From Pseudomonas sp. (GTDB lineage Bacteria; Pseudomonadota; Gammaproteobacteria; Pseudomonadales; Pseudomonadaceae): a stretch of 7,350 nucleotides of DNA. The stretch lies in NCBI GenBank assembly GCA_029239415.1, contig JAQZAY010000185.1, positions 1 to 7,350 on the forward strand, given 5' to 3'. Shown here piece by piece: positions 1 through 5,776 of the stretch. The notes under the pieces are model-generated. The model was not told the DNA's origin, ran no database searches, and saw only the letters and a list, made by a program, of their open reading frames with translations. The first letter of the stretch is position 1. Each line of letters opens with the position of its first letter. A program made the position numbers and the translations under genes.

Positions 1-1077
1 GCCTACAGCAGCTTTGCCTCGCTGATCGCCGCGACCATCCTGCTGCAGGGCATGTTCTACGATACCTGGGGCTGGTTCGCCCTGCGCCTGATCAACGGCT
101 GGGCCACGGTCGGGGTGTTCCTGGTGATCGAAAGCTGGCTGCTGATGGCCGGTGACGCGAAGATCCGCGGGCGCTTGCTGGCGCTGTACATGATCGCCCT
201 GTATGGCGCAGGCGTGCTGGGCCAGGCGACGCTGGGCGTGATCACCGGCTGGGGCGAGACCGCGCCGTTCATGATGGCGGGCATGCTGGCGTCGCTGTCG
301 GTGCTGCCGATCGTGATCCTGCCACGCGTGTCGCCGCTGCTGGAACAGGTCGAGCCGCTCAAGCCACGGCAGTTGCTGGGGGTCACGCCGACCGGCCTGG
401 TCGGCTGCTTCGGCTCGGGCCTGGCCATCGCCGCCGTGTACACCCTGCTGCCGCTGTACCTGCAACGCATCGGCCTGAGCGTGGGCGAGGTCGGCAGCAT
501 GATGGCCTGGGCGATCCTCGGGGCGATGCTGCTGCAATACCCGGTCGGACGCTGGTCGGACCGCCGCGACCGTCAGGAAGTGCTGGCCGTGCTGGTGGCG
601 GCCTGCACGGTACTGTCTCTGGTGATCGTGATGGTGCCACTGTCCTCGACGATGCTGGCGGCCATGCTTTTCCTGTTGGGCGGCGGGATCTTCGCGGTCT
701 ACCCGGTCGCGGTGAGCCATGCTGCCGACCGCGCGCCCGCCGAGGCGCTGGTGCCGATGATCCAGGGCCTGTTGCTGATCAACTCGCTGGGCTCGGCGAT
801 CAGCCCGCTGATGATTTCGCCGGTGATGAATTCCTTCGGCGAGGCCGGGCTGTTCTGGGCGTTCGCGGTGATCAACCTGGGCATGGTGATGTTCTTCGTG
901 TGGCGTCGTGGCCAGCGTGCTGCCCCGGCCAACCCCGCGCCGTTCGCGGCCTCGGCGACCTTCTCGCCCACCGGCGCCGAGCTGCGCCTGACCGAGGACC
1001 TGATGCACGCGGCGCAGGAACACCCGCCCATGGTGGATGCAGTCAGCGGCGAGGCCGTGCCCGAGCGCTGCGCCTGA
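1..1077 (+). CDS. MFS transporter, YcaD-like, 5' end missing
   Basis: This is an integral inner-membrane transporter of the major facilitator superfamily; substrate unknown. The reading frame is open from the first base of the window, so the ATG at 52 is an internal Met and the true start lies upstream. The visible 358 residues alternate hydrophobic helices with short polar loops. Around 547-573 lies a GRWSDRRDR loop, the MFS signature-A type motif expected between helices 2-3 of the second half. The segment near 100-170 (FLVIESWLL...) resembles the YcaD-like subfamily, whose members run about 380-440 residues, so roughly 50-90 N-terminal residues are probably missing. After the last helix (about base 900) a polar Ala/Pro-rich cytoplasmic tail of some 58 residues precedes the TGA, longer than I expect for E. 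coli YcaD. MFS membership is secure; the subfamily is likely; the transported compound cannot be read from the sequence. Confidence 0.88.
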   Translation, partial: AYSSFASLIAATILLQGMFYDTWGWFALRLINGWATVGVFLVIESWLLMAGDAKIRGRLLALYMIALYGAGVLGQATLGVITGWGETAPFMMAGMLASLSVLPIVILPRVSPLLEQVEPLKPRQLLGVTPTGLVGCFGSGLAIAAVYTLLPLYLQRIGLSVGEVGSMMAWAILGAMLLQYPVGRWSDRRDRQEVLAVLVAACTVLSLVIVMVPLSSTMLAAMLFLLGGGIFAVYPVAVSHAADRAPAEALVPMIQGLLLINSLGSAISPLMISPVMNSFGEAGLFWAFAVINLGMVMFFVWRRGQRAAPANPAPFAASATFSPTGAELRLTEDLMHAAQEHPPMVDAVSGEAVPERCA

Positions 1078-1082
1078 TCGGC

Positions 1083-1188
1083 GCCGGTTCACTCCGGCCA
1101 GTTGTCCTTCTCTTCTTGCTCGCCAGCCCGCCCGGTTTCATCGTCCGGGCTGCGTGAGGTGCTCTGGGCCGGATCCTCCACACCCGGC
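1083..1188 (+). terminator. cluster of GC-rich inverted repeats after MFS gene, possible terminator
   Basis: Three inverted repeats follow the transporter stop codon at 1075-1077. GCCGG (1083-1087) pairs with CCGGC (1094-1098) across a 6-base loop and is followed by a pyrimidine-rich, T-containing stretch at 1101-1120. GCCCGG (1130-1135) pairs with CCGGGC (1145-1150) across 9 bases. GCCGG (1168-1172) pairs with CCGGC (1184-1188) across 11 bases. None has a classic run of T residues directly after the stem, so this would be a weak intrinsic terminator at best, or a structured 3' end left by Rho-dependent termination. Confidence 0.35.
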
Positions 1189-1217
1189 TTGGTCCATGCC
1201 CCCCAGTGATGGATAGA

Positions 1218-1231
1218 AGCCAGACCTGGCT
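1218..1231. promoter_or_regulatory. 14-bp inverted repeat, candidate operator upstream of permease promoter
   Basis: AGCCAG (1218-1223) and CTGGCT (1226-1231) are exact reverse complements separated by AC. The repeat lies about 43 bp before the proposed -35 box, a common place for an activator site. I do not recognise it as the site of a named regulator (it is not an evident LldR/GntR half-site). A chance origin is possible in GC-rich DNA. Confidence 0.3.
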
Positions 1232-1273
1232 CTGGGCTCGCGAAACAATCGTTCGATCATCCTGCAAACCCGC

Positions 1274-1301
1274 CTGGCACGCGCAAAATCCTTCCTATAC
1301 T
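1274..1301 (+). promoter_or_regulatory. sigma70-type promoter for the lactate permease operon
   Basis: The hexamer TATACT at 1296-1301 matches the TATAAT consensus at five of six positions. CTGGCA at 1274-1279 matches TTGACA at four of six, with a 16-bp spacer. Transcription would begin near 1308, giving a leader of about 60 nt before the permease ATG at 1370. The nearby TGGCAC at 1275-1280 resembles a sigma54 -24 element, but the matching -12 TTGC element is absent, so sigma70 is the better reading. Confidence 0.5.
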
Positions 1302-1369
1302 CCATCTGGCGTCATGCTGTGCCGACCGCCCTTTCAAGCAAAACCTCTAATAAGAATGCGAGGTGGCAG

Positions 1370-3133
1370 ATGGTTTGGCAGCAACTGTACGATCCCTTCG
1401 GGAGCCCCTGGCTCTCCACCCTCATGGCCGCGATCCCGGTCGTCGTGATGCTAGCGGCGCTGGCCTTCTTCCACATCAAGGCGCATATCGCCGCCCTGCT
1501 CGCCCTGGCCTCGGCCTTGCTGATCTCCATCTTCGCCTTCGACATGCCGGCCGACATGGCGGGATCGGCGGCCTTGTACGGCGCGGCCAACGGGCTGCTG
1601 CCCATCGGCTGGATCGTGTTGAACATCATCTTCCTGCACCGTCTGACCACCGAGAACGGCTCGTTCAAGGTGCTCCAGGACTCCCTGGCGCGCATTACCG
1701 ACGACCGCCGTCTGCAGCTGTTGCTGATCGCCTTCTGCTTCGGCGCCTTCTTCGAGGGCGCGGCGGGCTTTGGCACTCCGGTGGCGGTCACCGGGGCCAT
1801 CCTCATCGGCCTGGGTTTCTCGCCTCTGGCAGCCTCGGGCCTTGCGCTGATCGCCAATACCGCGCCCGTGGCCTTCGGCGCCCTGGGCACGCCGATCATC
1901 ACCCTGGCCAAGGTCACGGGCCTGGACGAGATGGAACTGTCGGCGATGGTCGGCCGGCAGTTGCCGTTCTTCTCGGTGATCGTGCCCTTCTGGCTGATCT
2001 GGGCCTTCGCCGGCTGGCGCAAGATGGTCGAGGTATGGCCGGCCATCCTGGTGGCCGGGGTCAGCTTCGCCATACCGCAGTTCCTGGTTTCCAACTTCCA
2101 CGGGCCGATGCTGGTGGACGTGATCGCCGCGCTGATCTCCATGGCCTGCCTGACGGGCTTCCTGCGGGTCTGGAAACCGGCAACGGTGCATACCTCCGCC
2201 GCGCTCACCGGGCGGGTGGACGACTCCAGGGTCGATCCCGATCCTGACGAACAAGCCGGCGGCAAGCTGGCCTTCGCCCAGACCGACCGACGCACCGTGC
2301 TGCGGGCCTGGATGCCGTGGATCATCCTCACGGTCTTCGTGTTCATCTGGGGCACGGCGAGCTTCAAGAACCAGTTCGACACCCGCCAGGCCACCGACCC
2401 CGCCACCGGTGCCGCCTTGCTCGACCCGCAAGGCAAGCCGGTGCGCGAGGCCAACCCAATATTCGCGCCCACCTTGACCTTCGAGACCATTCACCAGCAG
2501 ATCGAGAAAGTCCCGCCCGTGGTCGCCACGCCCAAGAAGGAAGACGCGCTGTACCGGTTCACCTGGCTGACCGCCACGGGCAGCGGCATCCTGCTGGCCG
2601 CGATCTTGGGCGGGCTCTTGATGGGCTATTCGGTGATGGGGCTGATCAGGCAGTACCTGCGCACGATCTGGGTGGTGCGCTATTCGCTGATCACCATCGT
2701 CGCGATGCTGGCACTGGGCTTTCTCACCCGCTACTCGGGGCTGGACGCGACCATGGGCCTGGCCTTCGCGGCCACGGGGATCTTCTACCCGATGTTCGGC
2801 ACCTTGCTAGGCTGGCTCGGGGTGGCGTTGACCGGCTCCGACACGGCCTCCAACGTGCTGTTCGGCGGCCTGCAGCGGGTCACGGCAGAGCAGCTGGGCC
2901 TGAGCCCGGTGCTGATGGCGGCGGCCAACAGTTCCGGAGGCGTGATGGGCAAGATGGTCGATGCGCAATCGATCGTGGTAGCCTCGACTGCCACCCGCTG
3001 GTACGGGCACGAAGGGGAGATCCTACGGTATGTGTTCTTCCATTCGATCATATTGGCGATCCTGGTCGGGACCCTGGTAACCCTCCAGGCGTACGTCCCG
3101 CCGTTTACCTCGATGGTGGTGGGTGGCGGTTGA
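1370..3133 (+). CDS. lldP: L-lactate permease (LctP family; lactate/glycolate:H+ symporter)
   Basis: An inner-membrane permease that takes up L-lactate, and in many members D-lactate and glycolate, together with protons. The start is ATG 1370, preceded by AGG at 1361-1363 with a 6-nt gap. An upstream GTG at 1319 would add 17 polar residues, but the MVWQQLYDPFG opening aligns with the N-terminus of known LldP/GlcA proteins. The product has 587 residues; E. coli LldP has about 551. Family hallmarks are EGAAGFGTPVA (residues 129-139), a GSDTASNVLFG segment (489-499) and the AANSSGGVMGKM stretch (518-529) followed by VDAQS. About a dozen hydrophobic helices are visible. A polar stretch at residues 270-310 and a longer one at about 331-395, rich in Pro, Lys and Asp, form extra-membrane loops; the second accounts for much of the extra length. 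No lldR, lldD or dld gene is next to it in this window, so it may be a second (GlcA-like) paralogue. The exact substrate is therefore uncertain. It is very probably co-transcribed with the RNase Z gene 18 bp downstream. Confidence 0.92.
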   Translation: MVWQQLYDPFGSPWLSTLMAAIPVVVMLAALAFFHIKAHIAALLALASALLISIFAFDMPADMAGSAALYGAANGLLPIGWIVLNIIFLHRLTTENGSFKVLQDSLARITDDRRLQLLLIAFCFGAFFEGAAGFGTPVAVTGAILIGLGFSPLAASGLALIANTAPVAFGALGTPIITLAKVTGLDEMELSAMVGRQLPFFSVIVPFWLIWAFAGWRKMVEVWPAILVAGVSFAIPQFLVSNFHGPMLVDVIAALISMACLTGFLRVWKPATVHTSAALTGRVDDSRVDPDPDEQAGGKLAFAQTDRRTVLRAWMPWIILTVFVFIWGTASFKNQFDTRQATDPATGAALLDPQGKPVREANPIFAPTLTFETIHQQIEKVPPVVATPKKEDALYRFTWLTATGSGILLAAILGGLLMGYSVMGLIRQYLRTIWVVRYSLITIVAMLALGFLTRYSGLDATMGLAFAATGIFYPMFGTLLGWLGVALTGSDTASNVLFGGLQRVTAEQLGLSPVLMAAANSSGGVMGKMVDAQSIVVASTATRWYGHEGEILRYVFFHSIILAILVGTLVTLQAYVPPFTSMVVGGG

Positions 3134-3151
3134 GCAGCGAAGGAGTAGACG

Positions 3152-4156
3152 ATGGACCTGCAGTTTCTGGGCACCAGTGCCGGGGTGCCCACCAAGGCCC
3201 GCAACGTCAGCGCGACGGCGGTGATCGAGGCAACCGGCAAGAACTGGTACCTGGTCGACTGCGGCGAGGCCACCCAGCACCAGCTGTTGCGCACCTCGCT
3301 GTCGCTGCGCGACCTGCGGGCTGTGTTCATCACGCATGTGCATGGCGACCACTGCTTCGGCCTGCCGGGCTTGCTCGGCAGCACCGCCATGAGCGGGCGC
3401 ACCGAGCCACTCGACCTGATCCTGCCGGCGGCGCTGCATGAGTGGGTGCGCCTGAGCCTGGCGGTCAGTGATTGTCACCTGCCCTACGAGCTGCGCCTGC
3501 ATGCGGTCGAGACGCTGGGAGGCTGGAGCAGCCGCCATATCCAGGTCGACACCGTACGGCTGTCGCACCGGGTCCCCTGCCACGGCTATGTGTTCAGCGA
3601 GATCAATCCCGACCCACGCCTCGACCTCGAGCGCCTGGACGCCGAAGGCATCCCCCGTGGGCCACTCTGGGGCGAACTTGCCCGCGGGCAGACCGTGGAG
3701 CACGCTGGCCGCATGCTCCAGTCCCGCGACTACCTGCGTCCCACCCGCCCCGCCCGGCGGGTGATCGTCTGCGGCGACAACGACACCCCGCAATTGCTCG
3801 CCGAGGTGATGCCCGGCGTCGACGTGCTGGTGCACGAGGCCACCTTCACGGAACCGGTGATCGAGCGTACCCGGCAAACCTACGGCCACAGCACCGCCGC
3901 GGCGATTGCCCGGTTCGCCGCGGCGTCAGGCGTGCCGAACCTGGTGCTCACCCATTTCAGCGCCCGCTACCAGGCCAACCCCCAGCGCAGCCCCTCCATC
4001 GAAGACATCCGCGAGGAAGCCCAGGCGCACTACAGCGGCCAGCTGATCCTGGCGCGCGACCTGCAGCGCTACCACCTCGGGCGCGATGGCCGGCTCGAGC
4101 CGGTGGCCAATGATCCCAAACCCAGGGCATCGGAAGGATCGGGCGTCCAGCCATAA
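3152..4156 (+). CDS. rnz: ribonuclease Z (tRNase Z, short form)
   Basis: A cytoplasmic zinc-dependent metallo-beta-lactamase-fold endonuclease that cuts the 3' trailer of tRNA precursors and, in bacteria with encoded CCA, can also trim RNA. The 334-residue length fits the short bacterial form (about 300-330). The start is ATG 3152, with GAAGGAG at 3139-3145 and a 6-nt gap. The N-terminus shows the [14 protein letters not shown] motif (residues 5-18) typical of true RNase Z. The metal motif H62-x-H64-x-D66-H67 is intact, with further ligand candidates H139 or H144, D209 (in GDND), H246 (in GHST) and H268 (in LTHFSARY). Residues about 155-200, with [11 protein letters not shown] and the RPTRPARRV lead-in, match the RNase Z region flanking the substrate-binding arm. 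These features separate it from generic lactamase-fold hydrolases. The last 15 or so residues are polar and probably disordered. It sits 18 bp after the permease, an odd partner for a tRNA-processing enzyme. Confidence 0.92.
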   Translation: MDLQFLGTSAGVPTKARNVSATAVIEATGKNWYLVDCGEATQHQLLRTSLSLRDLRAVFITHVHGDHCFGLPGLLGSTAMSGRTEPLDLILPAALHEWVRLSLAVSDCHLPYELRLHAVETLGGWSSRHIQVDTVRLSHRVPCHGYVFSEINPDPRLDLERLDAEGIPRGPLWGELARGQTVEHAGRMLQSRDYLRPTRPARRVIVCGDNDTPQLLAEVMPGVDVLVHEATFTEPVIERTRQTYGHSTAAAIARFAAASGVPNLVLTHFSARYQANPQRSPSIEDIREEAQAHYSGQLILARDLQRYHLGRDGRLEPVANDPKPRASEGSGVQP

Positions 4157-4161
4157 CGGCA

Positions 4162-4171
4162 AGTGATCACT
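4162..4171. promoter_or_regulatory. perfect 10-bp palindrome before the dddP-like gene
   Basis: AGTGATCACT reads the same on both strands and begins five bases after the RNase Z stop codon, about 140 bp before the dddP-like start. It has no loop, so it is better suited to binding a dimeric regulator than to forming a hairpin. I do not know a named regulator with this site, and no regulator gene is in view. It could be an operator for the downstream gene or chance. Confidence 0.3.
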
Positions 4172-4311
4172 AGCCTGCACAAAATGTCGATTCTTCAGCG
4201 CCGAGCCTCCCCCTACACTCGCGCTCAGGCAGCAGCGTCAACGCCGTCGAGGCGCCAGGCTGCCACGCAAGGCTGTGCTCCGTCACTACAAGAATAAGGA
4301 CGCTCCAGACC

Positions 4312-5655
4312 ATGACATCGCCGTTCTCCATACCGCCCCATGCTCGCCGTATCGACCCCGCCAGACAACGCGCCGCCGCACTCAAGGCCGACGGCTCGGC
4401 CGATGACAACGACCGCGTCGAAATCGGCCCGACGCCCATGGCGTTCAGCGAATGGCAACGCCTGGGCTTGCAGCCCCCGCACCTGCCATCGATGCGCGAG
4501 TATCGGCTCAAGCGCATCCAGGACCGGTTGGTCTCCCGGGACCTGGGTGGCATCCTGCTGTTCGACCCGCTCAACATCCGCTACGCCACCGACACCACCA
4601 ACATGCAACTGTGGACCACCCACAACCCGGCCCGGGCCTGCTTCATCTCGGCCAGCGGCCATGTGGTGCTGTGGGACTTCCATGGTTGCGACCACCTTTC
4701 GGCGCACCTGCCGCTGGTCAGCGAACTGCGCAGCGGCGCCTCGTTCTTCTATTTCGAGACGGGTGACCGCACACAAGAACATGCCGAGCGGTTCAGCGCC
4801 CAGGTGGACGATCTGCTGCGCACCCATGCGGGCAGCAACCGGCGGCTTGCGGTAGACCGTATCGAGGTGGCCGGCCTGCGCGCGCTCGACGCGCTTGGCG
4901 TCGAGGTTCACAGCGGCCAGGAGGTCGCCGAGTTCGCCCGGATGATCAAGGGTCCTGACGAGATCCTCGCCATGCGCTGCGCCGTGGCCTCCTGCGAGGC
5001 GGCGGTGGGCGAGATGCATGCCGCGCTGCGGGCCGGTGCCACCGAGAACGACATCTGGTCGGTGCTGCATGCGGGCAATATCCGCCGTGGTGGCGAGTGG
5101 ATCGAGACGCGGATCCTCAGCTCCGGGCCGCGGACCAATCCCTGGTTCCAGGAGTCGGGACCGCGGGTGTTGAGCGACGGTGACTTGCTGTCCTTCGATA
5201 CCGACCTGATCGGGGTCTATGGCATGTGCGTCGACATGTCCCGCAGCTGGATCTGCGGCGGTCTCGAACCCACGGCCGAGCAGAAACGCCTGTACCGCAT
5301 CGCCCACGAGCATATCACCACGAACATCGGGCTGGTCCGCCCCGGGATGCGCTTCACCGAGCTCACCGAACGGGCCCACCGGCTGCCGCAAGGCTGCCGG
5401 GCGCAACGCTATGGCGTGTTGTTCCATGGTGTCGGGTTGTGCGATGAATATCCGAGCATCCGCTACCCCGAGGACCTGGCGTCGTACGGCTATGAAGGCG
5501 AGCTGCAGGCGGGCATGGCGCTGTGCGTCGAAGCCTATGTGGGCGAGGTCGGCGGGCGTGACGGAATCAAGCTCGAGAACCAGTTGCTGGTGACCGAGGA
5601 TGGCTATGAGCTGTTGACCCACTACCCGTTCGAAGAGGCATTCCTGCGCGATTGA
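4312..5655 (+). CDS. dddP: DddP-like DMSP lyase (M24 metallopeptidase fold)
   Basis: DddP enzymes cleave dimethylsulfoniopropionate to dimethyl sulfide and acrylate in the cytoplasm, using an M24 (creatinase/prolidase) fold. The 447-residue product starts with the family's short leader (RIDPAR, then DDNDRVEIGPT at residues 31-41), has a creatinase-like N-terminal domain (about 60-205) and the M24 domain (about 215-435). The expected binuclear metal ligands are all present: D296 and D298 (SFDTD), D308 (VDMS), H372 (FHGVG), E407 (CVEA) and E422 (KLEN). D378 in GLCDE corresponds to the proposed catalytic base, and Y367 lies nearby. From memory, the Ruegeria DddP ligands are 295, 297, 307, 371, 406, 421 with Asp377, so every position is shifted by one. 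The GGEWIETR and GPRTNPWFQE segments (260-281) and NMQLW-THNP (97-106) also match DddP closely. AAGGA at 4296-4300 is a ribosome site with a rather long 11-nt gap. No signal peptide is seen. The DddP family call is strong; DMSP as the real substrate is likely but unproven, since M24 members include peptidases and ectoine hydrolases. Confidence 0.82.
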   Translation: MTSPFSIPPHARRIDPARQRAAALKADGSADDNDRVEIGPTPMAFSEWQRLGLQPPHLPSMREYRLKRIQDRLVSRDLGGILLFDPLNIRYATDTTNMQLWTTHNPARACFISASGHVVLWDFHGCDHLSAHLPLVSELRSGASFFYFETGDRTQEHAERFSAQVDDLLRTHAGSNRRLAVDRIEVAGLRALDALGVEVHSGQEVAEFARMIKGPDEILAMRCAVASCEAAVGEMHAALRAGATENDIWSVLHAGNIRRGGEWIETRILSSGPRTNPWFQESGPRVLSDGDLLSFDTDLIGVYGMCVDMSRSWICGGLEPTAEQKRLYRIAHEHITTNIGLVRPGMRFTELTERAHRLPQGCRAQRYGVLFHGVGLCDEYPSIRYPEDLASYGYEGELQAGMALCVEAYVGEVGGRDGIKLENQLLVTEDGYELLTHYPFEEAFLRD

Positions 5656-5690
5656 GCGGCCCTCTTGGGGTCATTGCGCAGGGATCGGGA

Positions 5691-5710
5691 CTGTGGGGTC
5701 TGCCCCACAG
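5691..5710 (+). terminator. perfect 8-bp-stem hairpin between dddP-like and MFS genes
   Basis: CTGTGGGG (5691-5698) and CCCCACAG (5703-5710) are exact reverse complements around a TCTG loop, 35 bp after the dddP-like stop. The stem is strong, but no T-run follows on either strand, so it is not a classic intrinsic terminator. It may protect the upstream mRNA 3' end, attenuate read-through into the MFS gene, or belong to a repeated intergenic element. I do not recognise it as a known Pseudomonas REP sequence. Confidence 0.5.
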
Positions 5711-5776
5711 CCGCCGAACCCTCGTCGATCGCCGCGATCCATATGGTTCCAGCCATGCATTGATCGGCGCCCCCGC

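Larger units (their letters stand above)
1078..1369. other. 292-bp intergenic region with inverted repeats and lldP-type promoter
   Basis: This non-coding stretch separates the YcaD-like transporter from the lactate permease. The first 110 bases hold three GC-rich inverted repeats. The later part is less GC-rich and carries a 14-bp inverted repeat, a CGAA-N7-TTCG repeat (1241-1255) and a sigma70-type promoter. Short open frames on both strands here have no recognisable protein character and no convincing ribosome binding site. The arrangement suggests transcription ends after the first gene and starts afresh for the permease. Confidence 0.6.

Noticed and set aside
1043..1267. Small minus-strand gene in the first intergenic region
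   Set aside because: The 74-residue translation is Arg/Pro-rich without known features, overlaps the end of the transporter gene and lacks a convincing ribosome site.
1275..1292. Sigma54 promoter suggested by TGGCAC
   Set aside because: The required TTGC-type -12 element is missing at the right distance, whereas a five-of-six TATACT -10 box gives a better sigma70 reading.
1319..1369. Upstream GTG start adding 17 residues to the permease
   Set aside because: The extra residues are polar and unlike the family N-terminus, while ATG 1370 has a well-placed AGG and gives the expected MVWQQLYDP opening.
1312..2490. 392-codon minus-strand frame opposite the lactate permease
   Set aside because: It is antisense to a well-recognised LctP gene, has no recognisable domain, and runs across the permease start and promoter-proximal leader.
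4225..5622. 465-codon open frame on the minus strand opposite the dddP-like gene
   Set aside because: It lies wholly antisense to a gene with clear family motifs, its translation is rich in Gln, His, Arg and Ala with no domain I recognise, and long antisense frames are common in GC-rich DNA.
5693..5695. GTG as start of the second MFS gene
   Set aside because: It is inside the perfect hairpin, has no ribosome site and would add 28 residues of non-conserved character; ATG 5777 gives a plausible N-terminus.
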